This document shows, piece by piece, positions 21,730 to 30,964 of a stretch of DNA of 64,000 bases. Source of the DNA: Ornithinibacillus californiensis (lineage in GTDB: Bacteria > Bacillota > Bacilli > Bacillales > Amphibacillaceae); NCBI RefSeq assembly GCF_001038485.1, contig NZ_LDUE01000021.1, positions 124,001 through 188,000 on the forward strand. Reading direction: 5' to 3'. Below the pieces are notes generated by a model. That model was given only the letters and a program-made list of their open reading frames with translations. It had not been told where the DNA came from and ran no database searches. A program made the translations under genes and the position numbers. Position 1 is the stretch's first letter, and each line of letters begins with the position of its first letter.

Positions 21730-22770
21730 TTGGTTACACATGCCAATTTGTCTATCGGTGAAGTTAATATAGGATCACTTTGTTTAGATTCTGGAATAGA
21801 ACTACCGGCCGTTACACTCCGATATGAACGGGTTGGTCCTGTTGATGCTCCTACCATTCTCGTTTGCCATGCCCTAACTGGTAATCATCTCACCATAGGA
21901 ACACCAGATGAACCTGGCTGGTGGAGTGGGCTGGTAGGGTATGATTTACCGGTTGATACAACTAAATTTCAAGTCATCACCTTTAATGTACTAGGTTCTT
22001 GTTATGGTTCTACTGGTCCATCAACAATAAATCCATTTACGAACGAGTTATACCGGATGCGCTTTCCAAAGATAACCATTCGTGATATGGTTCGCGCACA
22101 ACATGCAGCTTTAATGAAAATCGGTATTCCGAAATTGCACGCTGTCATAGGAGGGTCCTTAGGAGGAATGCAAGCATTCGAATGGGGGCTTTTATATCCG
22201 TCAATGGTAGAAAGACTCATTTTGTTAGCTACAACCCCTTCTCTTTCTGATTACGGTATCGCTTATAATCATATTGCCGAACGCGTCATTAAATCCGATT
22301 CATTATGGAGAGATGGGAACTATGATAATACGGAGCAAATTCAAGGATTAGAGATAGCAAGAATGATTGGATTGGTCACGTACAGAAGTGCATCACTTTT
22401 TTCAGAACGATTTGGAAGACAACGAAGAGAAGATAATTTTTCCGTCGCTTCTTACTTAGACTACCAAGGCAAAAAAATAACCCAACGTTTTGATCCGAAC
22501 AGTTATCTCTATCTATTAGATGCGATGAATTCACATGATATTGGTTATGGACGGGGCGGATGGAAAGAAGCATGCCAGCATTATGTATGTCCCATTTTAT
22601 CCATTAGCTACGAGAATGACTTAATTTATGAACCAAGATCAATTGCTGAATTTACATCTGTCACACCAAATTGTTCTTATCACCATGTTCACACAATATA
22701 TGGCCATGACGGATTTCTTGTCGAATTTGACAAATGGGGTCCCCTCATTCATGACTTTATAAACAAATAA
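21730..22770 (+). CDS. metX: Homoserine O-acetyltransferase MetX
   Basis: Transfers acetyl from acetyl-CoA to L-homoserine, supplying the MetY substrate. 346 residues, alpha/beta-hydrolase fold. The nucleophile elbow GGSLGGMQAFEW (serine near residue 148) and the C-terminal catalytic histidine region YGHDGFLVEF are seen; LVCHALTGNHL, GPSTINPFT and WWSGLVGYD are family motifs. The start is TTG at 21730 with AGAGGGGGCG 7-8 nt upstream; no ATG is suitably placed. Second gene of the riboswitch-controlled metYX operon, ending at a terminator. A succinyl donor cannot be excluded from sequence alone. Confidence 0.95.
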   Translation: MVTHANLSIGEVNIGSLCLDSGIELPAVTLRYERVGPVDAPTILVCHALTGNHLTIGTPDEPGWWSGLVGYDLPVDTTKFQVITFNVLGSCYGSTGPSTINPFTNELYRMRFPKITIRDMVRAQHAALMKIGIPKLHAVIGGSLGGMQAFEWGLLYPSMVERLILLATTPSLSDYGIAYNHIAERVIKSDSLWRDGNYDNTEQIQGLEIARMIGLVTYRSASLFSERFGRQRREDNFSVASYLDYQGKKITQRFDPNSYLYLLDAMNSHDIGYGRGGWKEACQHYVCPILSISYENDLIYEPRSIAEFTSVTPNCSYHHVHTIYGHDGFLVEFDKWGPLIHDFINK

Positions 22771-22787
22771 TTTAACACCATAATTAT

Positions 22788-22812
22788 AAGCGCCTTCCTT
22801 GGCGTTTTTTTC
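22788..22812 (+). terminator. metYX terminator
   Basis: Short GC-rich stem (AAGCGCC with GGCGTTT, one G-U pair), 6-nt loop and a T-run. Confidence 0.85.
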
Positions 22813-22957
22813 TTTTTCATGACATTTTCCCCTTTCACTTTTAAAAACCTCTAAAAATGGGTATATATAATAAAATCAGTAGATATATGAAATAGGTATT
22901 CATACATTAAACTATAAGCACAATGGAAAAGAAATCGATTTAAATAGGTGTGTTCAT

Positions 22958-23845
22958 ATGCGGAAAAAGACAATCATCATGACTGTAACACTTGTATTTC
23001 TAATTGTCTTCGGAATTGGTGTTTGGCTTTATAGCGAACATGATACCTCTCCGATATCCCATGAAAATATGGAAAAAGAGTTACAAGAACATTCCAAGGA
23101 TCCAAACAATCCAACCGAGGATGATGAACAAACAAACATTGGCCCTCTTAAGCCAGCTGAGGAAATTTCAAAGGAATTTGGAGAAACTATTCAAAGTACA
23201 ATTCAATTTTTCACTGGTAAACAACACCGAATTGTGGCAATTGGTGACTCTTTAACCCAAGGTGTTGGAGATAATACTGGGCAAGGTGGGTATGTTGGTA
23301 TTTTAGATAAGCACTTAAATGCTGATAAAACAATCGTCACCATCGAAAACTACGGCAAACGTGGGAATCGAACGAATCAATTACTAAAGCGTATGGAAGA
23401 CCCCGAGATAAAGCAATCCTTAACAAACGCAGATATCATCATTATTACCATTGGGGCAAATGATATTATGCAAGTTGTAAAAGAAAATTTTACTGAAATA
23501 ACGTATGAGATTTTTTCCGAAGAAAGAGGACAATACGAAGAGCGATTACGGAAGATATTCTCGACGCTCCAGGAGTTAAATCCAGATGCTTCCGTATATT
23601 TAGTTGGCTTTTACAATCCATTTCAACAGTATTTCGAGCATATTAAAGAGCTCGAGATGATTGTCGATGATTGGAATCATACTAGTAATCAAGTAGCCAA
23701 TGATTATGGAGCAATTTTTATTCCTACGAAGGATTTGTTTGTAACCGAAGAGGTTAACTTATTCGCAGATGATCATTTTCATCCGAATGAATATGGTTAC
23801 CGGCGTATGGCAGAGAGAATATTAAACTATTTAGTTGTAGATTAA
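22958..23845 (+). CDS. SGNH/GDSL hydrolase, YpmR-like, membrane-anchored
   Basis: Esterase/lipase-type hydrolase of 295 residues. An N-terminal hydrophobic segment (IIMTVTLVFLIVFGIGVWLY) acts as signal anchor, followed by a charged low-complexity spacer to about residue 80. SGNH blocks: VAIGDSLTQGVG (nucleophile serine), NYGKRGNRTNQL, ITIGANDIM and DDHFHPNEYGY with the Asp/His pair. It probably acts outside the membrane on an ester or acetyl group of lipid or wall polymer; the substrate is unknown. The next gene starts 17 bp after its stop and is YpmS-like, the same pairing as ypmR-ypmS in B. subtilis. Confidence 0.9.
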   Translation: MRKKTIIMTVTLVFLIVFGIGVWLYSEHDTSPISHENMEKELQEHSKDPNNPTEDDEQTNIGPLKPAEEISKEFGETIQSTIQFFTGKQHRIVAIGDSLTQGVGDNTGQGGYVGILDKHLNADKTIVTIENYGKRGNRTNQLLKRMEDPEIKQSLTNADIIIITIGANDIMQVVKENFTEITYEIFSEERGQYEERLRKIFSTLQELNPDASVYLVGFYNPFQQYFEHIKELEMIVDDWNHTSNQVANDYGAIFIPTKDLFVTEEVNLFADDHFHPNEYGYRRMAERILNYLVVD

Positions 23846-23862
23846 AGTAGAAGGTGAGTAGG

Positions 23863-24492
23863 ATGGAACAAGAAAAATCGAATAGTAGTAAATGGAGAAC
23901 AGCCTTTATCGTCCTACTTCTATTAAATTTTTTTGTTGTGCTAAGTATAATAGCTTTCATATTTTGGCCAGTTGAGCAAACGGATATGTCGATATCGGAG
24001 CATCAAACGACTCAAGACAACTCTGAATTTATTATCCGAACAACGAAGAAGAACTTGAACGAGTTAATCAATGCCTACATGTATGAATATTTAAAGGACT
24101 CGAAGCATAAATACCGGGTAGCATTAGAAGAGGATGTTCACTTGATTGGTGAATTACCTGTCTTTTCAACAACCGTTCCAGTTTCGATTCGTTTGGAACC
24201 ACTTGTTCAGGAGAATGGAGATGTCATCCTCAAGCAAAAGTCTATTTCACTAGGATTAATGGAATTGCCCAATAAAAAGGTAATGGAATATATGAAAAAG
24301 TATTTGCCTGTTCCCAAATGGGTTACGTTCAATCCAGAGGAAGAAGAAATTTATGTTGCGGTGACACAAATGGACATCAAGAGTAATTTCCATGTGAGTG
24401 TAGAACATATGGATTTGGATGCTAACAATCTCTCTTTCAAGTTAAAAGTTCCTTATGAATCGTTAGGTATTGAAACCTTTTTACCGAAGTAG
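23863..24492 (+). CDS. YpmS family protein (DUF2140)
   Basis: 209 residues with one N-terminal transmembrane helix (TAFIVLLLLNFFVVLSIIAFIF) and an extracytoplasmic domain. Family-like stretches are LNELINAYMYEYLKD, VFSTTVPVSIRLEPLVQENGD, ISLGLMELPNKKVMEYMKKYLPVPKWV and LSFKLKVPYESLGIE. Its role is unknown; constant pairing with the YpmR-like hydrolase suggests a shared envelope function. The ATG at 23863 is favoured by AAGGTG about 7 nt upstream; a GTG at 23854 overlaps that SD. Ends just before an imperfect long hairpin. Confidence 0.88.
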   Translation: MEQEKSNSSKWRTAFIVLLLLNFFVVLSIIAFIFWPVEQTDMSISEHQTTQDNSEFIIRTTKKNLNELINAYMYEYLKDSKHKYRVALEEDVHLIGELPVFSTTVPVSIRLEPLVQENGDVILKQKSISLGLMELPNKKVMEYMKKYLPVPKWVTFNPEEEEIYVAVTQMDIKSNFHVSVEHMDLDANNLSFKLKVPYESLGIETFLPK

Positions 24493-24505
24493 GCGTAACC
24501 AAAAA

Positions 24506-24562
24506 GGGTCTCCCCCGCCAATTACAACCTATTCTTACTGTTGTAATTGGGGGGACAGACCC
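24506..24562. terminator. Long imperfect inverted repeat, bidirectional terminator
   Basis: GGGTCT (24506-24511) pairs with AGACCC (24557-24562), continuing inward through CCCC/GGGG and CCAATTACAAC with GTTGTAATTGG. It sits between convergent genes and shares the GGGTCT...AGACCC ends of the hairpin at 5780-5840. Confidence 0.65.
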
Positions 24563-24569
24563 AACTGCG

Positions 24570-25181
24570 CTATCTAAGCACAATCTGCTTCACTTTTTGC
24601 GTAATATGATTAATAAATGATTGCTTTGGTAAATCTAATACTTCCTCTGCAAGCTGGTGCTTCGGATAATCTCCTAATCTACCTTGAAAAATTAATTGTA
24701 GTTCAGTATTGTCTCGGATGTCAGCTGGTGTAACAAAATTGGTTGGTTTTGATAGTTTAAAAGAATCTGCATCTTCCATAACTGTCGCAACGAATTGAGA
24801 ACAGAAGAAAGCATTTTTTCTATGAATCTCAACTTTTAAAGCAATACCCAAAAGTCCGATAAAGTTATACTTATAATCCGAAGCTCGATCTTCGAATTCT
24901 TTAATATGCTGGCGTATTCGTTGATATTCTTGTTCCGATATATTAAGGGCATAGACTGCACTTCTAGATTGCTTTAAAAATTCCCCTCTAATATCTTCAC
25001 GAACAAATCCACCGCTAAACGGATTCTTTGGATGTATACGACCAAAACTATAAACTTCTTTTAACTCATGATCAAAACCAATAGATACATGATTTAATGG
25101 TTGATTCGTATATAAATTAATCATTCTTGAAAGGTAAGTCCCAGTATCTGTGAAGATAAAGTAGATAGTCCTTTCTCTCAT
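24570..25181 (-). CDS. Permuted papain-like (NlpC/P60 superfamily, YiiX-type) amidase
   Basis: 203-residue soluble protein. The likely catalytic histidine is in PLNHVSIGFD near residue 30 and the cysteine in NAFFCSQFVATVMED near residue 128. This circularly permuted order (His before Cys) is seen in YiiX/YaeF-type NlpC/P60 relatives. No signal peptide is visible, so it is probably cytoplasmic. Members act on amide bonds of peptides or lipids; the substrate here is unknown. Monocistronic, convergent with ypmS, the long hairpin between them. Confidence 0.8.
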   Translation of the reverse strand: MRERTIYFIFTDTGTYLSRMINLYTNQPLNHVSIGFDHELKEVYSFGRIHPKNPFSGGFVREDIRGEFLKQSRSAVYALNISEQEYQRIRQHIKEFEDRASDYKYNFIGLLGIALKVEIHRKNAFFCSQFVATVMEDADSFKLSKPTNFVTPADIRDNTELQLIFQGRLGDYPKHQLAEEVLDLPKQSFINHITQKVKQIVLR

Positions 25182-25367
25182 GTTTTCCCCTCCACTCAGA
25201 ATTGCAACCGAGCTTTTTCTGTCTACAATTCGCTAAAACAAACGGATATAACAAAACTTTACCGAAAAAACAATAAATATACAAGACAATTTTGAAAATA
25301 AAATTCTTAAATATTGTAAAATCGTAAGTAAATCAAGGATTTACATTGACTAAAAGTCTTAAATCTC

Positions 25368-27031
<1,664 letters not shown>

Positions 27032-27044
27032 TTCGATAAACTAC

Positions 27045-27078
27045 TCCCCCTGTTTCGTGCAGGGGGATTTATTTTTTT
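27045..27078 (+). terminator. Terminator of the ABC-F gene
   Basis: 8-bp stem TCCCCCTG (27045-27052) with CAGGGGGA (27060-27067) followed by a long T-rich run. Confidence 0.9.
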
Positions 27079-27107
27079 AAGGGGAATTTTGTGCGAGGAC
27101 TCTATTT

Positions 27108-27314
27108 GGTTGATGTTCTTGTTTAATGGTTGATAAGTGACCGTTTTTGGTTGATGTTCCGCTGCAATGGTTGATAGTTATCTCATTTCGGTTGATGTTT
27201 CTCTATAGTGGTTGATAGCTCACCTATATTGGTTGATGTACTCCTTTAAACAGTTGATAGCTGCTCCATTTCGGTTGATGCTCCCCTCACTACAGTTGTT
27301 TGCTTCCTCATTAC
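27108..27314. repeat. Phased GGTTGAT array, ten units spaced 20 or 21 bp
   Basis: GGTTGAT-type heptamers begin at 27108, 27128, 27149, 27169, 27190, 27210, 27231, 27252, 27273 and 27294. Spacing alternates 20 and 21 bp, then stays at 21. Units alternate GGTTGATG and GGTTGATA, making a 41-42-bp dimer repeat. A reverse-oriented ACTATCAAC lies at about 27328. Spacing near two helical turns would place every heptamer on one face of DNA. The period is not a multiple of three and no ORF follows it, so it is not a protein repeat. Confidence 0.8.
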
Positions 27315-27335
27315 GATTTATGAGCAACTATCAAC

Positions 27336-27368
27336 ACAAAAATACGCCCTCATCCAAGATGAGAGCGT
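27336..27368 (-). terminator. Terminator of the kbl-tdh operon
   Basis: 11-bp stem with one mismatch (27344-27354 with 27358-27368); on the minus strand it is followed by TATTTTT. It lies 4 bp after the tdh stop. Confidence 0.8.
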
Positions 27369-27372
27369 CACA

Positions 27373-28317
27373 TTATTTTATCTTCTCTGCGATTTTCTCC
27401 AGCATATCTGCTGTCATGCGGTTAATATCGTAATTTGATTTAAAGCCCCATTCCGCTTCAGCTGCGGAAGAATCGATACTGTTTGGCCAGCTGTCAGCGA
27501 TTTTCTGCCTAACAGGATCTACATCAAAGGACAATTTAAATTCTGGAATATGTTTTTCTATTGCTTTGGCAAAATCCATTGGCTCTGCAGACATAGCAGT
27601 GATGTTAAACGCATTTCGATGTTTAAGCTTTGAAGAATCTGCTTCCATTAATTGAACAATCGCATCTAAGGCATCTGGCATATACATCATATCCATGTAA
27701 GTTCCTTCTGCAATATAGGATGTGTATGCTCGTTCCTTTATAGCTTCATAGTAAATTTCCACTGCATAGTCTGTAGTTCCCCCTCCAGGAGGCGCTACAT
27801 ACGAAATTAAACCAGGAAATCTTACGCCACGTGTATCCACACCATAACGTTCATAATAGTAATCACAAAGAAGCTCTCCAGCAACCTTATTCACACCATA
27901 CATAGTTGTCGGTCGTTGTAACGTATCTTGTGGTGTATTCTCCTTAGGTGTAGTCGGGCCGAATGCCCCAATGGAGCTAGGCGTAAAGAATTGTAAGTTT
28001 AACTCACGTGCAACCTCTAATGTATTTACAAGTCCACCCATATTAATATCCCACGCTACTCTAGGCATTTTTTCGGCTGTAGCGGATAGTAATGCAGCTA
28101 AGTGCATCACCGTATCGACCTGATAGCTTTTGGCAACTTCAAAAACTCGTTTCTCTTCCGTTACATCCACTACTTCAAATGGACCTTTTTCTTTTTCCTC
28201 TTCAGACGAGCGGATATCGGTTGCGATAACATTTATATCCCCATATATACTTCTTAACTTCGTAACTAGCTCAGATCCAATTTGGCCACGAGCACCTGTA
28301 ACAAGTATTTTTTTCAT
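27373..28317 (-). CDS. tdh: NAD-dependent L-threonine 3-dehydrogenase, epimerase-type
   Basis: Extended SDR/NAD-epimerase family protein of 314 residues. The nucleotide motif is [12 protein letters not shown] at the N-terminus, and the catalytic Tyr/Lys pair is in [38 protein letters not shown] is characteristic of the SDR-type threonine dehydrogenase, which oxidises L-threonine to 2-amino-3-ketobutyrate and differs from the zinc-type Tdh of B. subtilis and E. coli. The adjacent kbl supports this over a sugar epimerase. The ATG at 28317 (MKKILVTG) has GAGGAGAAA about 6 nt upstream. Confidence 0.88.
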   Translation of the reverse strand: MKKILVTGARGQIGSELVTKLRSIYGDINVIATDIRSSEEEKEKGPFEVVDVTEEKRVFEVAKSYQVDTVMHLAALLSATAEKMPRVAWDINMGGLVNTLEVARELNLQFFTPSSIGAFGPTTPKENTPQDTLQRPTTMYGVNKVAGELLCDYYYERYGVDTRGVRFPGLISYVAPPGGGTTDYAVEIYYEAIKERAYTSYIAEGTYMDMMYMPDALDAIVQLMEADSSKLKHRNAFNITAMSAEPMDFAKAIEKHIPEFKLSFDVDPVRQKIADSWPNSIDSSAAEAEWGFKSNYDINRMTADMLEKIAEKIK

Positions 28318-28396
28318 CGGTTTCTCCTCTATTAAAAAGATGCTATAAAACTCGTATTTGCGGGTCACTTAATAAAAGTGTTACGTTTTCTATCTA

Positions 28397-29587
28397 CTAA
28401 ATTAATCCCATTTCTTTTCCAACTTTTTCATAAATCGCAATAGCGTCATCTAACATTTCCTTCGTATGTGCTGCAGTTGGCATATTTCGTACACGGCCAG
28501 TACCTTTTGGAACCGTCGGGAATACAATTGATTTGGCATATACCCCTTCTTCGAATAATCGCTTACTGAATGCTTGGGCAGTCTTTTCTTCCCCAATGAT
28601 ACATGGCGTGATTGGTGTTTCACTATTACCAATGTCAAAGCCAATGCTCTTTAGACCTGCCTTTAAATAATTACCATTCTCCCAAAGCTTGTCATGCAAC
28701 TCTGTGCTTTCCATTAAAATTTCAATCGCACGTTTACTAGCAGCTGCATCTGCAGGTGATACTGCTGTAGAGAATAGGAATGGACGAGAACGAACTTTTA
28801 ACCAGTCAATTAGGTTTGCCTTTCCTGCTACATATCCGCCAATAACACCAATAGCTTTTGATAATGTTCCCATTTGAAAGTCTACTTTGTCTTGTAGACC
28901 AAAATGTTTTACCGTTCCTGCACCTTTACCTAGCACGCCAGAGCCGTGTGCATCATCAACATAAGTTATTAGATCGAATTCTTCAGCGATTTCTACGATT
29001 TCTGGAAGCTTAGCAACGTCGCCATCCATCGAGAATACGCCATCTGTGATAACCATAATTTTGTTATAGTTACCTGATTCTACCGCTTCTTTTGCTTTTG
29101 CACGTAAATCATCCATATCGGAGTGTCCAAATCGAATAATTTTTGCTTTCGATAAACGACAGCCATCAATAATTGAAGCATGGTTTAATTCATCCGATAA
29201 GATAGCATCATTTTTATCCATAACTGCTGAGATTGCAGCCATATTACAGTTAAATCCAGATTGATAGGAGATTACTGCTTCTGTCCCTTTAAATTCTGCT
29301 AACTTCTTCTCCAGTTCGATATGCAAATCTAAGGTTCCATTGATTGTTCGCACTGCACCAGCACCAGCACCGTGTGAATCTACTGCTTCCTTAGCTACTT
29401 TCTTTAATCGTTCATCTGTTGCTAAACCTAGATAATTATTCGATGATAGGTTTATTAACTTTTGACCATCAATCGTTATAATTGGACCGTTTGCACCTTG
29501 TACAGGATCAATTTCATTGTATAAACCATTTGCCTTTAAATCTGCTAAGTTATCATTTAAAAATTTATCTAAAGTCTTACTACTCAT
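28397..29587 (-). CDS. kbl: Glycine C-acetyltransferase (2-amino-3-ketobutyrate CoA ligase)
   Basis: PLP enzyme of the alpha-oxoamine synthase family, 396 residues, cleaving 2-amino-3-ketobutyrate with CoA to glycine and acetyl-CoA. Motifs: [60 protein letters not shown] and the PLP lysine in [13 protein letters not shown]. With tdh it forms the threonine-to-glycine pathway. Kbl is distinguished from AONS (BioF) mainly by the neighbouring tdh. Transcription starts upstream under a perfect cre. SD AGGAGGT lies 8-9 nt before the ATG. Confidence 0.93.
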   Translation of the reverse strand: MSSKTLDKFLNDNLADLKANGLYNEIDPVQGANGPIITIDGQKLINLSSNNYLGLATDERLKKVAKEAVDSHGAGAGAVRTINGTLDLHIELEKKLAEFKGTEAVISYQSGFNCNMAAISAVMDKNDAILSDELNHASIIDGCRLSKAKIIRFGHSDMDDLRAKAKEAVESGNYNKIMVITDGVFSMDGDVAKLPEIVEIAEEFDLITYVDDAHGSGVLGKGAGTVKHFGLQDKVDFQMGTLSKAIGVIGGYVAGKANLIDWLKVRSRPFLFSTAVSPADAAASKRAIEILMESTELHDKLWENGNYLKAGLKSIGFDIGNSETPITPCIIGEEKTAQAFSKRLFEEGVYAKSIVFPTVPKGTGRVRNMPTAAHTKEMLDDAIAIYEKVGKEMGLI

Positions 29588-29613
29588 TTTTAGTACCTCC
29601 TATATTCGAAATA

Positions 29614-29627
29614 TGTAAGCGTTACCA
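29614..29627 (-). promoter_or_regulatory. Consensus cre (CcpA) site upstream of kbl-tdh
   Basis: TGTAAGCGTTACCA matches TGWAARCGYTWNCA at all 14 positions, 27 bp upstream of the kbl start. A TATTAT/TATGAT -10-like sequence lies further upstream near 29650, so bound CcpA would act as a roadblock or block the initiating polymerase. Confidence 0.8.
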
Positions 29628-29836
29628 TGCTGGTTACCATATTCAGTTTATCATAATACGGTTTAAATGTTTAGACTGACATACAACCTATTTTTCTCTA
29701 TTGGTGTGTTACCTATCCAATCGTTGTACGTTTGTGAAATTATTTCCTATCACATTATTAAAGATTGTCGTTGTATGTACTGAACATTATCTATTATACT
29801 AGGATTTAGGGACATATCAATTTGGAGGAATCAGCG

Positions 29837-29971
29837 GTGAGAAAGTTTTTAGTTGTACTTTTTCTTATGTTAATTATCAGCTTTGGAGTTGTTGGGTTTA
29901 ATCAACAGATAAATGGACCGGAACAGGTCATCAAACCAAACAATCCTAATACAGTTAATATTCAATCTTAA
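29837..29971 (+). CDS. 44-residue small membrane or secreted protein
   Basis: Starts at GTG 29837 with TTGGAGGA 7 nt upstream and stops at TAA 29969-29971. The N-terminal half is MRKFLVVLFLMLIISFGVVG, a signal/anchor-like hydrophobic segment after a basic start; the second half is polar and Asn/Pro-rich (QVIKPNNPNTVNIQS). A promoter-like TTGTAT, 18-bp spacer, TATACT precedes it, and a strong terminator follows after 8 bp. I do not recognise a family. The complete promoter-SD-ORF-terminator unit makes it a likely real small gene. Confidence 0.65.
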   Translation: MRKFLVVLFLMLIISFGVVGFNQQINGPEQVIKPNNPNTVNIQS

Positions 29972-29979
29972 CGAACAAA

Positions 29980-30007
29980 AAGGAAGCACTCCCAGGAATG
30001 CTTCCTT
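29980..30007. terminator. Bidirectional terminator
   Basis: 9-bp stem AAGGAAGCA (29980-29988) with TGCTTCCTT (29999-30007), between the small gene and the convergent LysM/3D gene, with A-rich and T/A-rich flanks. Confidence 0.8.
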
Positions 30008-30014
30008 AAATAAT

Positions 30015-30737
30015 TTATTCAACAATCGTTATTTTTACTTCTTTTACGCCCCAATTATATGCTTCTTGTTTAGTAGGTAAATGAATATCAATTCGATTAC
30101 CTTTAATTGCACTACCGATATCTCCAGCGATTGCATATCCATAACCTTCGACATACACTTTAGAACCTAGCGGTATAACATTTGGATCGACTGCTATCAC
30201 TTTCGCATTTCGATCTTCCAGCAGGTTTATACCAGTGTACGTAATTCCTGAACAACCATCGCACTCAGCGGTATATGCTGTTGCCACAACTGTCATTGTT
30301 GTACCTTCTGGTTGATTATCGTTCTTGTTCACAGTGCTAGATTTAACCTCTGTTGGTTGAATGGATTTAGCAGCTGCTACTACCTTTTCTTCTTCTGCTT
30401 CTTTAATGATTAACTCTTGTCCAACTAAAATTAAATCTGAAGTTAATTCATTCCACGCTTTTAACTCTTCTACGCTAGTTCCATGTTCTTTGGATATGCC
30501 ATAAAGCGTATCTCCCTTTTCTACTAAATACTTTTTATAGATAGCTAGTTTTTGTTTTGGATAAATCAAGTCAGATTTCAACTCATTTAATTCATATAGA
30601 GATGAAACTGATGTCGCATGTTCTTTTGCTATTCCCCACAGAGTATCACCTTCAATGACTTCATACTCTAAAGCTGACGTACTGATTGGGGCGGCGAGTA
30701 TAATCGCTGTAGCAATTGTCGCTACAATCTTCTTCAT
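30015..30737 (-). CDS. Secreted LysM and 3D-domain cell-wall protein (YocH-like)
   Basis: Exported peptidoglycan-associated protein of 240 residues. Signal peptide MKKIVATIATAIILAAPISTSA. Two LysM domains follow (YEVIEGDTLWGIAKEH and YLVEKGDTLYGISKEHGTS), then a linker and a C-terminal 3D domain (VVATAYTAEC, TGINLL, KVIAVDPNVIPLGSKVYV, YAIAGDIGSAIKGNRIDIHLPT) with its three conserved aspartates. It is probably a lytic transglycosylase-like or wall-remodelling protein, like YocH and the Rpf/YabG-associated 3D enzymes. In B. subtilis yocH is in the WalRK regulon; direct repeats at 30798-30827 upstream recall, but do not match, a WalR site. Confidence 0.92.
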   Translation of the reverse strand: MKKIVATIATAIILAAPISTSALEYEVIEGDTLWGIAKEHATSVSSLYELNELKSDLIYPKQKLAIYKKYLVEKGDTLYGISKEHGTSVEELKAWNELTSDLILVGQELIIKEAEEEKVVAAAKSIQPTEVKSSTVNKNDNQPEGTTMTVVATAYTAECDGCSGITYTGINLLEDRNAKVIAVDPNVIPLGSKVYVEGYGYAIAGDIGSAIKGNRIDIHLPTKQEAYNWGVKEVKITIVE

Positions 30738-30797
30738 AGTAGTCCCTCCTTAATTTCCGGACAAAGCCTATCGTATCATAGGTTACTAGACTGTGCC

Positions 30798-30827
30798 GTT
30801 ACAAGACTTTTAAGAGTCTGTTACAAG
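30798..30827. promoter_or_regulatory. GTTACAAG direct repeat around a palindrome, upstream of the LysM/3D gene
   Basis: GTTACAAG occurs at 30798-30805 and 30820-30827, 22 bp apart; the palindrome-like AGACTTTTAAGAGTCT lies across the space. The minus-strand reading gives two TGTAAC half-sites, the WalR half-site type, but with 16 rather than 5 bp between them. Confidence 0.35.
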
Positions 30828-30922
30828 GATTACCAAAACTACTATGATTTATTACAAAAATTATAGATTTGAGACAAAAGTAGGATAATACTGTGTAATT
30901 TAGACATATAGAACCAAATAAA

Positions 30923-30953
30923 AAAACGAAGAAGCACTAAGCTTCTTCGTTTT
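30923..30953 (-). terminator. Terminator of the second tandem peptide-transport operon
   Basis: Perfect 13-bp stem (30923-30935 with 30941-30953) and, on the minus strand, a TTTTTATTT tail, just after the stop of the binding-protein gene. Confidence 0.93.
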
Positions 30954-30964
30954 CTATTTAGCTA

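Noticed and set aside
27108-27314. CRISPR array
   Set aside because: The repeated unit is only about 8 bp with 12-13-bp remainders that are themselves related; there are no cas genes and no typical repeat/spacer lengths.
27212-27433. A 73-codon plus-strand frame through the GGTTGAT array
   Set aside because: No SD, composition follows the repeat, and it runs antisense into the tdh gene.
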